This document shows, in pieces, positions 16,560 through 26,659 of a DNA stretch of 64,000 nt. The first letter of the stretch is position 1. Each line of letters opens with the position of its first letter. A program made the position numbers and the translations under genes. Under the pieces are notes generated by a model that did not search any database, was not told where the DNA came from, and saw only the letters and a program-made list of their open reading frames with translations. Origin of the DNA: Pseudomonas tritici (GTDB lineage: Bacteria; Pseudomonadota; Gammaproteobacteria; Pseudomonadales; Pseudomonadaceae); contig NZ_CP077084.1 of NCBI RefSeq assembly GCF_014268275.3, positions 5,638,501 to 5,702,500 on the forward strand, written 5' to 3'.

Positions 16560-18032
16560 TTAGCGAAACGGCGGTTCGTCGAAGCTGCGCAGTTTGCGCG
16601 AGTGCAGCGAGTTGAGCTCGGTGCGCAGCAGGTCCACGGCTTCGATGCCGATCTTCAAGTGCTGGCTGACCGCGCGCTCATAGAACGCGTTGGCCGAACC
16701 CGGCAGTTTGATCTCGCTGTGCAGCGGCTTATCGGACACGCACAGCAAGGTGCCGTAAGGCACACGCAAGCGGTAGCCTTGCGCCGCGATGGTACCGCTT
16801 TCCATGTCCACGGCCACCGCGCGAGACAGGTTGATCAATGGGCGTTCCTGGGCCCAGCGCAGCTCCCAGTTACGGTCGTCATAGGTCAACACGGTGCCGG
16901 TGCGCAGGCGTTTTTTCAGCTCTTCGCCTTTTTCGCCGGTGACGTTGGCCGCCGCTTGCTGCAAGGCCATCTGCACTTCGGCCAGGGCCGGGATCGGAAT
17001 ATTCGGCGGCACTACGCGGTCGAGAATCCCGTCGCGGCGCATATAGGCGTGGGCCAGTACGTAATCGCCGATGGTCTGGGATTGGCGCAGGCCGCCGCAG
17101 TGGCCGATCATCAGCCAGCAATGCGGGCGCAGCACGGCCAAATGGTCGGTGATGTTCTTGGCGTTGGACGGGCCGACGCCGATGTTCACCAAGGTCACGC
17201 CGTGGCCGTCGCTGGCCTGCAAGTGATAGGCCGGCATTTGATAACGATGCCACACAACGCCTGCGGCAATCGCCGACGCTTCACCGTGGTCCATGCTCTT
17301 GTCGATAACCACGTTGCCCGGCAGCACCATCCGGATAAACCGTGGGTCGCTGCGCAGTTGCTCCAGGCCATGCACGATGAACTGGTCGACATAACGGTGG
17401 TAGTTGGTCAGCAGGATCCACGGTTGCACATGGCGCCAGTCGCTGCCGGTGTAATGCACCAGGCGGCGCAGGGAAAAGTCAACGCGGGCCGCATCGAACA
17501 GCGCCAGCGGCAGCGGGTCGGTATTTTCCCAGTCGTACAGGCCATCGGCGATGCCATCGGTGGCAGCCGACAGGTCAGTGCTGGGGAACACGCGGGCCAG
17601 GGTCGCGGCGGTCACGCCGGAGCCGGCCAGTTCGTCGCCCTGCTCCACCACGTACGGGTACGGGATGTTCTGCTGGCTGACGCCCACTTCCACCGTCACG
17701 GTGAAGTCGTGCATCAGCGGCACCAGTTGCTCCAGGAGGTACTTACGGAAGGCCGCAGGATGGGTGACGGTAACACTGTAGGTCCCCGGCAACTGGACCT
17801 TGGCGTACGCCCGAGTGGTCTGTGGGACTTCGCCGTGGCAGTGGTAGGTCAGGCGCAGTTCCGGGTAACGAAACAGCGCACGTTGTTCGGCATCGGGTTC
17901 GACGCGGTCTTTGAGGTACTGCTTGAGGGCTTGATTGAGCGCGCCGGTAGCGCGCTCATGCAGGGCCGCCAGACGATCCACGGCTTCTTCAGCGGTTTGA
18001 ACGACAACAAAAGCTTCGGTCACGGTAAGCAT
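16560..18032 (-). CDS. amn: AMP nucleosidase
   Basis: 490-aa enzyme that hydrolyses AMP to adenine and ribose 5-phosphate, controlling adenylate pools. The N-terminal regulatory domain (about residues 1-180) contains the [24 protein letters not shown] segment. The C-terminal half is a nucleoside-phosphorylase-like catalytic domain with [30 protein letters not shown] and [14 protein letters not shown] (the Met-Glu substrate contact). Length is normal for the family. The start is ATG 18032 with only a weak ribosome site. A REPIN follows upstream of it. Confidence 0.93.
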   Translation of the reverse strand: MLTVTEAFVVVQTAEEAVDRLAALHERATGALNQALKQYLKDRVEPDAEQRALFRYPELRLTYHCHGEVPQTTRAYAKVQLPGTYSVTVTHPAAFRKYLLEQLVPLMHDFTVTVEVGVSQQNIPYPYVVEQGDELAGSGVTAATLARVFPSTDLSAATDGIADGLYDWENTDPLPLALFDAARVDFSLRRLVHYTGSDWRHVQPWILLTNYHRYVDQFIVHGLEQLRSDPRFIRMVLPGNVVIDKSMDHGEASAIAAGVVWHRYQMPAYHLQASDGHGVTLVNIGVGPSNAKNITDHLAVLRPHCWLMIGHCGGLRQSQTIGDYVLAHAYMRRDGILDRVVPPNIPIPALAEVQMALQQAAANVTGEKGEELKKRLRTGTVLTYDDRNWELRWAQERPLINLSRAVAVDMESGTIAAQGYRLRVPYGTLLCVSDKPLHSEIKLPGSANAFYERAVSQHLKIGIEAVDLLRTELNSLHSRKLRSFDEPPFR

Positions 18033-18110
18033 CCTGTGTTCTGACTTGCAGGCCTTTATCTTGCCTGTATCCCAGGCTCACTGAAACACCGGAATTGGAA
18101 TGGGATCAAT

Positions 18111-18204
18111 AATGTGGGAGCGGGCTTGCTCGCGAATGCGGCGGGTCAGCTACTGAATAGGTGACTGATACACCGCATTCGCGAGCAAGCCCGCTCCCAC
18201 ATTT
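18111..18204. repeat. REPIN (head-to-head REP pair)
   Basis: Arms beginning AATGTGGGAGCGGGCTTGC, same class as the element at 12140, in the gap between amn and the acyl-CoA dehydrogenase gene. Confidence 0.9.
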
Positions 18205-18213
18205 TGACCGTGT

Positions 18214-19869
18214 CTAGTCAGAGGGGTTAGGTGTTGAGCGGGCAACAATCGCTTCCACGTCCACACCACGCGGCAAAGTCCCGTAGACCCGACCGGACGA
18301 CGCACCCAACCGGCTGGCAATAAACCCATCACTCACCGCCGCATTCCCCGCCTCCAGCAACAATTTGGCCTGCAACGCCACGGCGATATCCTCGGTCAAC
18401 TGCCGCGCACGGTACTGGATATCCTGAGTGTCCATAAACGCTGACTTCAGCTGTTCAATATGTCGCGCCAATGGCTTATCCCCGTGCCCGTCCCCGAGTT
18501 CGACAAACAACGCCTCCAGCACACCCGGTTCTTTTGACAACGCGCGCAGCACGTCCAGGCACTGCACATTGCCGGAACCTTCCCACGTCGAATTCACCGG
18601 GGCCTCACGGTACAGGCGCGGCAGGATGCTGTCCTCCACATACCCGGCGCCGCCCATGCACTCGGCGGCTTCGTTGATCATGGCCGGGGCGCGCTTGCAG
18701 ATCCAATACTTGCCCACCGCCGTCACCAGCCGGGCGAACTTGGCTTCCTGCTCATCACCCAGGTTATCCAGGGCCTTGCCCATGCGCATGCTCAGGGCCA
18801 ACGCGGATTCACTTTCCAGTGCCAGGTCAGCCAGCACGTTTTGCATCAGCGGTTGCTCGCTGAGTACACGGCCGCCCACCGAGCGATTGGCACAATGATG
18901 GCTGGCCTGGGTCAGCGCCTGGCGCATCAGGGCGCTGGAGCCGACCATGCAATCGAAGCGGGTCATGGCGACCATCTCGATGATGGTCGGCACGCCGCGT
19001 CCCTCCTCGCCGATCATCCAGGCCAGGGCGCCACGGAACTCCACTTCGCTGGAGGCGTTGGAGCAGTTGCCGAGTTTGTTTTTCAGGCGCTGGATGTAGA
19101 ACTCGTTGCGCGTGCCATCCGGGCGATGTCGAGGCAGTAGGAAGCAGGACAGGCCCTTGTCGGTTTGCGCCAGCGTAAGGAAGGCATCACACATCGGCGC
19201 CGAACAGAACCATTTGTGGCCCACCAGTTCATAGGCTTGCCCCGGGCCGCCCGCGCCGACCGGGTAAGCGCGGGTGGTATTGGCGCGCACGTCGGTGCCG
19301 CCCTGTTTCTCGGTCATGGCCATGCCAATGGTGGCCCCGGCCTTGTGGGCGATGCCGACATTGCGTGGGTCGTATTGAGTGCTGAGAATTTTCGGCAGCC
19401 AAAGGTCAGCCAATTCTGGCTGCATACGCAGCGCCGGCACACAGGCGAAGGTCATGGTCAGCGGGCAGCCGGTACCGGCTTCGGCCTGGCTGTGCAGGTA
19501 GGTCATGGCAGCGCGGGCCACATGGGCACCGGACTGCGGGTGCGCCCAAGGCAGCGACGGCAGGCCGTGCTCGACGGCGGTGCGCATCAGTTCGTGATAA
19601 GCCGGGTGAAATTCCACCAGGTCGATGCGATGACCATAGCGGTCATGGCTGTTGAATACCGGTTTGTTCTGATTGGCCAGGAACCCGGCTTCCATCAGCG
19701 GCCCACCGGCTAGCGCGCCGTAGGCATCGATGCGCGCCTGCGCCCAGCCAGCGCCACAGCGGCGTGACCATTCTTGCAGTGGCAAGTCGATGCGATACAG
19801 GTTAGTGCCGTCCAGGGACGGCGGTTGGTTGGTGACGTCGTGGGTCTCGGCAAACTGATGCAGGTTCAT
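18214..19869 (-). CDS. Acyl-CoA dehydrogenase, AidB-like
   Basis: 551-aa flavoprotein of the acyl-CoA dehydrogenase superfamily, AidB subgroup (longer than ordinary acyl-CoA dehydrogenases at ~380 aa). Segments: GMAMTEKQGGTDVRANTTRA (FAD/substrate site), HKWFCSAPMCDAFLTLAQT, and AAECMGGAGYVEDSILPRLYREAPVNSTWEGSGNVQCLDVLRAL, near-identical in style to E. coli AidB. AidB is linked to the alkylation response and binds DNA; whether this copy does is unknown. ATG 19869 has a perfect AGGAGG upstream; the in-frame codon at 19893 is rejected. Confidence 0.9.
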   Translation of the reverse strand: MNLHQFAETHDVTNQPPSLDGTNLYRIDLPLQEWSRRCGAGWAQARIDAYGALAGGPLMEAGFLANQNKPVFNSHDRYGHRIDLVEFHPAYHELMRTAVEHGLPSLPWAHPQSGAHVARAAMTYLHSQAEAGTGCPLTMTFACVPALRMQPELADLWLPKILSTQYDPRNVGIAHKAGATIGMAMTEKQGGTDVRANTTRAYPVGAGGPGQAYELVGHKWFCSAPMCDAFLTLAQTDKGLSCFLLPRHRPDGTRNEFYIQRLKNKLGNCSNASSEVEFRGALAWMIGEEGRGVPTIIEMVAMTRFDCMVGSSALMRQALTQASHHCANRSVGGRVLSEQPLMQNVLADLALESESALALSMRMGKALDNLGDEQEAKFARLVTAVGKYWICKRAPAMINEAAECMGGAGYVEDSILPRLYREAPVNSTWEGSGNVQCLDVLRALSKEPGVLEALFVELGDGHGDKPLARHIEQLKSAFMDTQDIQYRARQLTEDIAVALQAKLLLEAGNAAVSDGFIASRLGASSGRVYGTLPRGVDVEAIVARSTPNPSD

Positions 19870-19936
19870 GACGGGCCTCCTGAAAAAGGCCACGTCCAGT
19901 TGGGGCCTGAATTTCAGTTAAGCACCGTCATCCGCC

Positions 19937-22327
19937 TTAAAAAAGGGGCATACCCGCCGAAAGCCCGGCGCTTTCGCCCTCGACCGGACACAACAACCGA
20001 CGCTCCAACACCGCTTGCAATGCCTCGAAACGCACCGGCTTGACCAGCCGATCGGAGATACCGATGCCATGGCAATGCTCGCGCTCAGACACATTCAGCG
20101 ACGCACTCAAGGCGATCACCGGCAATTCACCGCAGCCAGGCAGTGCACGAATCTGACAGCACAAAGAGAAACCACCTTCGGGAAGGTCCAACAGTACCGC
20201 GTCGAAATCCCCGGCCTGCAAAGCCGCCAACGCGTTCGGGCCGCTGTCCACGTTTTTCACCCGGTAGCCGAGCTTAAGCAGCATGCCGCGCACCACTAAT
20301 TGGCCGACGCTGTTGTCATCCACCAGCAGCACCGCGCACTCCTGAGGCGCGCGTTGCCGGCCTGGCATTGGTTTGAACTCAGGCGGCACTGGGCTGACCT
20401 CCACCTCCAGCTGGAAGCGGCTGCCTTTGCTCGGTTCGGAATGATGAGTGAGGCGCCCGCCCAGCAGCTCGATCAGTTGCCGACAGATCGCCAAGCCGAT
20501 ACCCATGCCGCCATATTCACGGGTGGTGGAGCCATCGAGCTGGAAGAACCGCTGGTACAGCGTGGCCTCATCTAGGAAGGCAAAGCCGATGCCGGTGTCG
20601 GTGACGATAAAGCTCAGGCGCAAAGCGCCCTCACTGTGCGGCACGCCGACCACACGCAGGCGGACCGAGCCTTCGTGGGTGAATTTGAAGGCGTTGTCCA
20701 GCAGGCAATCCAGGCACTGCAGCAGTTTGTCGGCGTCGCCCACCACGCGGTCCGGCAGTTCATCCGCCACGTCGATGGAAAACGCCAGGCCTTTGCTCTG
20801 GGCGCTGGCGTTGAACTGCTGGCGCAAGGTCTCGAGCGTCCCGCGCAGGCTGAACACCTGCGGCTGGGCACTCAGGCGCCCGGCCTGCAATTCAGTCAGG
20901 GTGAGGATGCCGTTGACCATGCGCATCATGTCCCGCGCCGAACCGGCGGCCGTTTGCTGGTACTGCGCCAGGTCAGCGTCCAACGGCACGGTTTGCATCA
21001 GTTCAAGGGAGCCGATCACGCCGTTCATGGGCGTGCGCAGTTCGTGAGTGAGGGTAGCGAGGAACTCATCCTTGAGTCGGTTACTGCGGGCCAATTGCTG
21101 GTTGAGCACTTCGAGCTTCTGGCTGGCATCGAACAGGATCTGCGCCTGTTGCTCACGCATGGAGTTGATACGGTCGGCCAGGGCCAGGGACAACAACGCC
21201 ACTTCAATCGCCGAGCCGATCTGGCTGGCGTACATGGTCAGGAACACATTGGGCAGGTAGCCCAGCACCATCAGCGTATTCACCACCCCGCCCAGCAGGA
21301 ACGCCGACCAGGCGATGATGAAATAGCGCGCCACTCGCTGGCCGCAATACCAGGCCTTGATGGCGGCAACAAAGATGGTCACGGTAAATACCAGCGCCAG
21401 ACCAGTGGCCAGGCGCAGCGCCAGGGCGTAGCTGGTCATCAACGACAGCAGCATCACCACTGCGCCGCAGGCCACCAGCGCCAGCAGCAGGCGGTTGATC
21501 CAGCGACTGTGCTGGGCGGTGTGCAAGAAGCTGCGCGCAAACAGGCTGCCGAAGAGCGCCGCCGAGCCAATCAGGAACGGCGTCGCCGCATTCGCCCACC
21601 AAGGGTTGTTTGGCCAGAAATACTCCACCGCCGCGCCGTTGACCGACAGTTGGTACATGCCGAACGAAGCAATATAGAAGATGTAATAGAGGTAGCTGGT
21701 GTCGCGCACGCTGAGGTAGATGAACAGGTTGTAGACCAGCATCCCCAACAACACGCCATAGATCAGGCCTAACACATACAAGCGCAGCGGCTGTTGTTCC
21801 AGGTAGGCGGTGCTGGACCAGAGCGTCAATGGCGCCTGGATCGAGCCCTCGCTTTGCAGGCGCAGGTAGACAGTTTTCGCCTGCCCAGGGGTGAAGTCGA
21901 CGTTGAACAGGTAATTGTTCTGGCGAATTTCACGGGAAGAATAGGGCAGCGCGTCCCCCGTGCGCCCGGCCAGGCGATAGGTGCCGGTGCTGTCGGGCAA
22001 ATACAGCTCAAGATGGTCGAGCGGCGGGTACGCCAGCTCCAGCAACCAGGTGCGTTGCGCTTCGGGATGGGTGGGCAGGTAATGCAGATTGACCTTGAGC
22101 CAGAATACCGAGCGTGAGTAGCCGGCGTTGAGTGTGTCTTTATCGTGGGGCTTGAATAGCGTGGCGGCGGAAGGCGCGCTCACATCAGCAATGGTCAGGG
22201 CATCGGTCGGGTCTTCGAGCACTTGCATGGCCCGGCCCAGCGGCAGGCTTCGCGTGTCTTGGTTGAACTCGACGGCGTTGGCGAGCAGCGGCAGCCCGCA
22301 CAACAGTAAAATCAGCAAATAGCGCAT
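19937..22327 (-). CDS. ladS: Hybrid sensor kinase LadS
   Basis: 796-aa hybrid histidine kinase. Order: signal peptide (1-18), 7TMR-DISM extracellular domain (about 25-175), seven-helix 7TMR-DISM membrane domain (about 183-385), HisKA with ATLTHELRTP (His 428), HATPase (DNAFKF, DTGIGF, GGMGIGLAI) and a C-terminal receiver (phospho-acceptor Asp ~714, Lys in DRLVKPV). Length, domains and the neighbouring thiD-thiE-hemL match P. aeruginosa LadS, which feeds the GacS/GacA-RsmY/RsmZ pathway and favours the biofilm state. The receiver loop after the Asp is unusual (LPEGG in place of the common MPxMDG). Confidence 0.9.
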   Translation of the reverse strand: MRYLLILLLCGLPLLANAVEFNQDTRSLPLGRAMQVLEDPTDALTIADVSAPSAATLFKPHDKDTLNAGYSRSVFWLKVNLHYLPTHPEAQRTWLLELAYPPLDHLELYLPDSTGTYRLAGRTGDALPYSSREIRQNNYLFNVDFTPGQAKTVYLRLQSEGSIQAPLTLWSSTAYLEQQPLRLYVLGLIYGVLLGMLVYNLFIYLSVRDTSYLYYIFYIASFGMYQLSVNGAAVEYFWPNNPWWANAATPFLIGSAALFGSLFARSFLHTAQHSRWINRLLLALVACGAVVMLLSLMTSYALALRLATGLALVFTVTIFVAAIKAWYCGQRVARYFIIAWSAFLLGGVVNTLMVLGYLPNVFLTMYASQIGSAIEVALLSLALADRINSMREQQAQILFDASQKLEVLNQQLARSNRLKDEFLATLTHELRTPMNGVIGSLELMQTVPLDADLAQYQQTAAGSARDMMRMVNGILTLTELQAGRLSAQPQVFSLRGTLETLRQQFNASAQSKGLAFSIDVADELPDRVVGDADKLLQCLDCLLDNAFKFTHEGSVRLRVVGVPHSEGALRLSFIVTDTGIGFAFLDEATLYQRFFQLDGSTTREYGGMGIGLAICRQLIELLGGRLTHHSEPSKGSRFQLEVEVSPVPPEFKPMPGRQRAPQECAVLLVDDNSVGQLVVRGMLLKLGYRVKNVDSGPNALAALQAGDFDAVLLDLPEGGFSLCCQIRALPGCGELPVIALSASLNVSEREHCHGIGISDRLVKPVRFEALQAVLERRLLCPVEGESAGLSAGMPLF

Positions 22328-22614
22328 AGTGCCCCAGCGTGGCCTGTCCGGTTATGTCAAAAAGCCCCCCATCCTTTTGAGAAGACGTACACCGGCAATA
22401 CAGTTAGTCGTTTGGATCCACTCTAGCATAGCCGCTAAAGGCCATTGGACACCATTGAAATAAAATTTTGAAAGGCTCTAGAACAAGGGTTTTAGCGCGT
22501 TTCACCGCAAGTAGCGGATACTAGCAAACAGCCATAAACGCTGATGATTGCGTACAAAATTCAGCCATCGCCAGACGGCCCCGGCAAAAGCGTTTGGTGG
22601 TAAGCTCGCGCACC
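22328..22614. other. Divergent promoter region ladS / thiD
   Basis: 287 non-coding bases, AT-richer in the middle (about 22455-22530), between the divergent starts of ladS and thiD. I looked for a TPP riboswitch upstream of thiD and did not find its conserved core. No repeat is present. Confidence 0.6.
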
Positions 22615-23412
22615 ATGAATATCTACAGCTCTCGCCCCGTTGTCCTCTGTCTCTCCGGCCATGATCCCAGTGGTGGCGCCGGCTTGCAGGCAGATATCGA
22701 AGCCCTGCTCGCCCAGGGCTGCCATGCGGCCCCGGCCGTCACCGCCCTGACCGTGCAGAACACCGTCAATGTCAGCGATTTCCGCGTGCTCGACCGCGAG
22801 TGGGTGCTGGCCCAGGCCAATGCCGTGCTCGGCGATTCCGAGGTGGCAGCGGTCAAGCTGGGCATGCTCGGTTCCACTGCGATGGTCGACACCGTGGTCG
22901 AACTGCTGCAGGCGCACCCGCACCTGCCGGTAGTGTGCGACCCGGTGCTGCGCGCCGGTGGCGGTGGCAGCCTGGGCAAGGACGAGGTCGGTTACGCGAT
23001 GCGCGAGCGGCTGCTGCCGTTGTCGCTGATCGCCACGCCAAACTTGCCCGAAGCGCGCATCCTTGCAGAATTGCCTGAAGGCACGGCGGACGAATGCGCC
23101 GAGAAGCTGCTGCCGTACATCAAGCACCTGCTGATCACTGGCGGCCATGGCGATGAGCACGAAGTGCACAACCGTCTCTATAGCCGTGAAGGCACGCGCC
23201 AGACCTTTACCTGCCAGCGCCTGCCCGGCAGTTACCATGGTTCGGGCTGCACGCTGGCCAGTGCATTGGCCGGCCGGATCGCCCAGGGCGAAGGCTTGGT
23301 CAGCGCCGTGCAATCGGCCCTCAGCTACACTTGGCGCACACTGCGTGACGCCGAACAACTCGGCCAGGGCCAGTTTGTACCGCGCCGGTTGCCGCTGGAT
23401 TTCTGCTCTTAA
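22615..23412 (+). CDS. thiD: Hydroxymethylpyrimidine/phosphomethylpyrimidine kinase
   Basis: 265-aa ribokinase-fold kinase that phosphorylates HMP and HMP-P in thiamine synthesis. Motifs: SGHDPSGGAGLQADIEA at the N-terminus (substrate site), PVVCDPVLRAGGGGSL, and the anion hole/catalytic GSYHGSGCTLASALAGRIA near the C-terminus. ATG 22615 opens the family-typical N-terminus; the frame extends to 22594 without better evidence. It is followed after 18 bases by thiE and then hemL on the same strand, probably one operon. Confidence 0.93.
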   Translation: MNIYSSRPVVLCLSGHDPSGGAGLQADIEALLAQGCHAAPAVTALTVQNTVNVSDFRVLDREWVLAQANAVLGDSEVAAVKLGMLGSTAMVDTVVELLQAHPHLPVVCDPVLRAGGGGSLGKDEVGYAMRERLLPLSLIATPNLPEARILAELPEGTADECAEKLLPYIKHLLITGGHGDEHEVHNRLYSREGTRQTFTCQRLPGSYHGSGCTLASALAGRIAQGEGLVSAVQSALSYTWRTLRDAEQLGQGQFVPRRLPLDFCS

Positions 23413-23430
23413 CACCAAGGGGCATGCCCG

Positions 23431-24054
23431 ATGAAACTACGTGGCCTTTACGCCATTACCGACAGCCAACTGTTGGCCGGCAAATTCCTCGCCTACGTCG
23501 AAGCGGCGTTGGACGGTGGCGTGACCCTGCTGCAGTACCGCGACAAAAGCAGCGACGAAGCCCGGCGCCTGCGTGAAGCGGAAAAGCTGCGGGAGCTGTG
23601 CTCGCGCTACAAGACCCAACTGATCATCAACGATGACGCTGAATTGGCCGCGCGCCTCGGCGTCGGCGTGCACCTGGGCCAGACCGACGGCCCACTGACC
23701 CCGGCCCGTGCGCTGCTCGGTTCCAAGGCCATCATCGGCTCGACCTGTCACAGCCAGATCGAACTGGCCGAGCAGGCCGCCAAGGAAGGCGCCAGCTACG
23801 TCGCCTTCGGCCGCTTCTTCAACTCCAACACCAAGCCCGGCGCGCCGGCGGCCACCGTCGAGATGCTGGCCCAGGCGCGCGCACGCTTGCACGTGCCAAT
23901 CTGCGTGATCGGCGGTATCACCCTGGAGAACGCCGAACCGCTGGTGGCCCACGGGGCCGACCTGCTGGCGGTGGTGCACGGCCTGTTTGGCGCCGACAGC
24001 ACCCAGGAAGTCACGCGTCGCGCCCGCGCGTTCAACGCCCTTCTTAAGATTTGA
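23431..24054 (+). CDS. thiE: Thiamine-phosphate synthase
   Basis: 207-aa TIM-barrel enzyme joining HMP-PP and thiazole phosphate to thiamine phosphate. Motifs: [14 protein letters not shown] (substrate Gln/Arg/Lys), [23 protein letters not shown] (Mg-binding Asp residues), [23 protein letters not shown] and VIGGITLEN. It sits between thiD and hemL, 18 bases from each, so one transcript is likely. Confidence 0.95.
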   Translation: MKLRGLYAITDSQLLAGKFLAYVEAALDGGVTLLQYRDKSSDEARRLREAEKLRELCSRYKTQLIINDDAELAARLGVGVHLGQTDGPLTPARALLGSKAIIGSTCHSQIELAEQAAKEGASYVAFGRFFNSNTKPGAPAATVEMLAQARARLHVPICVIGGITLENAEPLVAHGADLLAVVHGLFGADSTQEVTRRARAFNALLKI

Positions 24055-24071
24055 TTTCAGAGAGCCCAACC

Positions 24072-25355
24072 ATGTCCCGTTCCGAAACGCTGTTTGCCAA
24101 TGCCCAGAAACATATCCCCGGCGGTGTGAACTCCCCCGTGCGTGCGTTCAAAAGCGTGGGCGGCACGCCGTTGTTCTTCAAGCATGCCGAAGGCGCCTAC
24201 GTCACCGACGAAGATGACAAGCGCTACGTTGACTACGTCGGCTCCTGGGGCCCGATGATCCTCGGCCACAGCCACCCGGACGTACTGGACGCGGTGCGCA
24301 AGCAACTGGAACACGGCCTGTCCTACGGCGCACCGACCGCCATGGAAACCGAGATGGCCGATCTGGTGTGCGCCATCGTGCCGTCGATGGAAATGGTGCG
24401 CATGGTCAGCTCCGGCACCGAAGCCACCATGAGCGCGATCCGCCTGGCCCGTGGTTTCACCGGCCGCGACAGCATCATCAAGTTCGAAGGCTGCTACCAC
24501 GGCCACTCCGACAGCCTGCTGGTGAAAGCCGGTTCCGGCCTGCTGACCCAAGGCGTGCCAAGCTCGGCCGGCGTACCGGCAGCCTTTGCCAAACACACCC
24601 TGACCCTGCCGTTCAACGACATCGCCGCCGTCGAGCAGATGCTCAATGAAGTGGGCCAGGACGTGGCCTGCATCATCGTCGAACCGGTGGCCGGCAACAT
24701 GAACTGCGTACCGCCTGCGCCAGGCTTCCTTGAAGGCCTGCGCGAGCAGTGCGACAAGCACGGCGTGGTGCTGATTTTCGACGAAGTGATGACCGGTTTC
24801 CGTGTGGCCCTTGGTGGCGCGCAGGCGCACTACGGCGTAACGCCAGACCTGAGCACCTTCGGCAAGATCATCGGTGGCGGCATGCCAGTGGGCTGCTTTG
24901 GCGGCAAGCGCGAAATCATGCAGCACATCGCGCCGCTGGGCCCGGTGTACCAGGCAGGCACCTTGTCAGGTAACCCACTGGCCATGGCCGCCGGCCTGAC
25001 CACCTTGCGCCTGATCAGCCGCCCGGGTTTCCACGCCGAGCTGACCGACTACACCACCCGCCTGCTCGACGGCCTGCAACAACGCGCCGACGCCGCCGGT
25101 ATCCCGTTTGTAACAACGCAAGCGGGCGGCATGTTCGGCCTGTACTTCAGCGGCGCCGACGATATCGTCACGTTTGATGACGTGATGGGCAGCGACGCAG
25201 ATCTGTTCAAGCGCTTCTTCCACCTGATGCTGGAAGGCGGCGTGTACCTGGCGCCGAGCGCGTTCGAAGCCGGCTTCACCTCGATCGCCCATGGCGAAGC
25301 CGAACTGAAGCTGACCCTCGACGCCGCTGAACGCGCCTTCGCCGCACTGAAATAA
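24072..25355 (+). CDS. hemL: Glutamate-1-semialdehyde 2,1-aminomutase
   Basis: 427-aa PLP enzyme making 5-aminolevulinate for haem and other tetrapyrroles by the C5 route. The PLP-lysine lies in [18 protein letters not shown]; other family segments are [38 protein letters not shown], and [12 protein letters not shown]. The first in-frame codon is at 24051 but ATG 24072 (MSRSETLF) is the usual start. Last gene of the thiD-thiE-hemL run; a hairpin terminator follows. Confidence 0.96.
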   Translation: MSRSETLFANAQKHIPGGVNSPVRAFKSVGGTPLFFKHAEGAYVTDEDDKRYVDYVGSWGPMILGHSHPDVLDAVRKQLEHGLSYGAPTAMETEMADLVCAIVPSMEMVRMVSSGTEATMSAIRLARGFTGRDSIIKFEGCYHGHSDSLLVKAGSGLLTQGVPSSAGVPAAFAKHTLTLPFNDIAAVEQMLNEVGQDVACIIVEPVAGNMNCVPPAPGFLEGLREQCDKHGVVLIFDEVMTGFRVALGGAQAHYGVTPDLSTFGKIIGGGMPVGCFGGKREIMQHIAPLGPVYQAGTLSGNPLAMAAGLTTLRLISRPGFHAELTDYTTRLLDGLQQRADAAGIPFVTTQAGGMFGLYFSGADDIVTFDDVMGSDADLFKRFFHLMLEGGVYLAPSAFEAGFTSIAHGEAELKLTLDAAERAFAALK

Positions 25356-25365
25356 TTGGCCGTAA

Positions 25366-25397
25366 AAATCAGGCACCGCACAAACGGTGTCTGATTT
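25366..25397 (+). terminator. Hairpin terminator after hemL
   Basis: Arms AAATCAGGCACCG and CGGTGTCTGATTT pair over 13 positions with one G-T wobble and a six-base loop. It is about 10 bases after the hemL stop. The following U-tract is poor, so efficiency is uncertain. Confidence 0.6.
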
Positions 25398-25492
25398 GCT
25401 ACTTTGCTTACAGAGATTTCCGAGTTTTTTCGAGAAATCACCTGCAATCCGGCAGATAACTTGCCCAACCAGCAGAAAAACGAGTAAAGACT

Positions 25493-25522
25493 TTGTAAGC
25501 AGAGGCCTGCTTATTTCATAAT
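25493..25522 (+). promoter_or_regulatory. Possible sigma-70 promoter of the Sel1 gene
   Basis: TTGTAA (25493-25498) and CATAAT (25517-25522) are spaced by 18 bases, about 60 bases before the start codon at 25581. Confidence 0.4.
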
Positions 25523-25580
25523 GCGCGCTTATTGGATCCCCCGAGGGTCCGCGTGCCCCGTCAGAGGTAAGTCGATTCCC

Positions 25581-26135
25581 ATGAAACGCACCGGCCGCAC
25601 CCTGGTTCTGGGCTGCCTGTTGCTCCTTCAGCCGCTGCTGGCACATGCACAAGCAGGCGGCAACTCGTTGTTAATCCCAGCGATGGGTCGTTGCACCCTC
25701 AATACCCAGCCAGACAGCCAGGCCGAAGCGCTGAGCGCGTGCCAGAAACAGGCCGAGGACGGGGATGCGCAGGCGCAATACGAGTTGGGTGAGTACTTCC
25801 ACGACAGCAAAAACCCATCCCGCGACCTCAACAAGGCCTTGAGCTACTTCGAGAAAGCCTCGTTGCAGGGCCACGCCCAGGCGCAGTTCCAACTGGGCAA
25901 CATGTTCTTCAAAGGCGAAGGTGTGCCGGCCAATAACGTCCAGGCGTATATCGTGCTGAAAATGGCGGCGGTCAACGGTGCGGAAGATGCGCTGGATACG
26001 GCCGACGAAGTCGCCGAGCACATGCAGCGTGATGAATTGGAAGTGGCGACCCAGGTGCTGGGGCAGATTTTCCGCAATTACCTGCAGGAATTGCAGAGCG
26101 CGGATGGGCGTTCGCCCTTTTCACCCCTGCCCTGA
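25581..26135 (+). CDS. Sel1/TPR-like repeat protein, exported
   Basis: 184-aa protein with a signal peptide (MKRTGRTLVLGCLLLLQPLLAHAQA) and two or three Sel1-like repeats: DGDAQAQYELGEYFHDSKNPSRDLNKALSYFEKAS, then GHAQAQFQLGNMFFKGEGVPANNVQAYIVLKMAAVNGAE. Sel1 repeats are protein-protein scaffolds; partner and role are unknown. It is probably periplasmic. ATG 25581 starts the signal peptide; the upstream in-frame ATG at 25521 would put 20 non-hydrophobic residues in front and is rejected. It matches the position of a conserved gene between hemL and miaB. Confidence 0.8.
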   Translation: MKRTGRTLVLGCLLLLQPLLAHAQAGGNSLLIPAMGRCTLNTQPDSQAEALSACQKQAEDGDAQAQYELGEYFHDSKNPSRDLNKALSYFEKASLQGHAQAQFQLGNMFFKGEGVPANNVQAYIVLKMAAVNGAEDALDTADEVAEHMQRDELEVATQVLGQIFRNYLQELQSADGRSPFSPLP

Positions 26136-26159
26136 ATTCATCTAAACCCTTCTATCGCT

Positions 26160-26177
26160 ATCGCAGGCAAGCCAGCG
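26160..26177. repeat. Solitary REP fragment
   Basis: ATCGCAGGCAAGCCAGC is the inner half of one REP arm; no partner arm is present. Confidence 0.5.
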
Positions 26178-26201
26178 ATGGGCGCGACGCGGTCTGAAGA
26201 C

Positions 26202-26528
26202 TTATTTCTCAGGCATCGGCATCGGAAACGGCATGACATTGCTCACGCCCCGCGCTTCGCTGATTTTCGGCGTGCCCAGGCGCTCGACTTCATCGATGCG
26301 CACAATCGAATGCATCGGCACAAAACTGCGCACCACGCCTTCGAACTGAGCCTTGAGCTTTTCTTCGCCCGGGTCGACGACCAACTGGGTGCGCTCGCCA
26401 AAGACGAACTCTTCCACCTCCAGGAAACCCCACAGATCGCTCTGATAGATCTGCTTGGCGTACATTTCGAACACCTGGCCCTGGTTGAGGAAAATCACCT
26501 TATAGATTGGAGCTTCACGTTTGGTCAT
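26202..26528 (-). CDS. DUF1820 family protein
   Basis: 108-aa small soluble protein. It reads MTKREAPIYKVIFLNQGQVFEMYAKQ and continues with a VEEFVFGERTQLVVDPGEEKLK segment, as in the DUF1820 family. It has a predicted beta-rich fold resembling an RNA- or ligand-binding barrel; the function is unknown. ATG 26528 is preferred; the longer frame from 26546 adds six residues without a better ribosome site. It is divergent from miaB. Confidence 0.8.
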   Translation of the reverse strand: MTKREAPIYKVIFLNQGQVFEMYAKQIYQSDLWGFLEVEEFVFGERTQLVVDPGEEKLKAQFEGVVRSFVPMHSIVRIDEVERLGTPKISEARGVSNVMPFPMPMPEK

Positions 26529-26621
26529 GGTGGGCGAACAACACATCGGGGATATAAAAGAGGGCGCGAACTATAGCATGGCACCCGATGCACAACGCTA
26601 GGAACCAATGGGCATGCCCCC

Positions 26622-26627
26622 TATAAT
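26622..26627 (+). promoter_or_regulatory. Probable -10 box of the miaB promoter
   Basis: A perfect TATAAT stands 33 bases before the miaB start. The hexamer 17 bases upstream (TAGGAA) is a poor -35 box. Confidence 0.5.
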
Positions 26628-26659
26628 GCGCGGTTCTTTACCACCAGTTGACGATTACC

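Noticed and set aside
16602..18044. A 480-codon plus-strand frame opposite amn
   Set aside because: Same kind of mirror frame; AMP nucleosidase is unmistakable on the minus strand.
22328..22614. TPP riboswitch upstream of thiD
   Set aside because: Expected on biological grounds, but the conserved CTGAGA ... ACCTGA core is absent.
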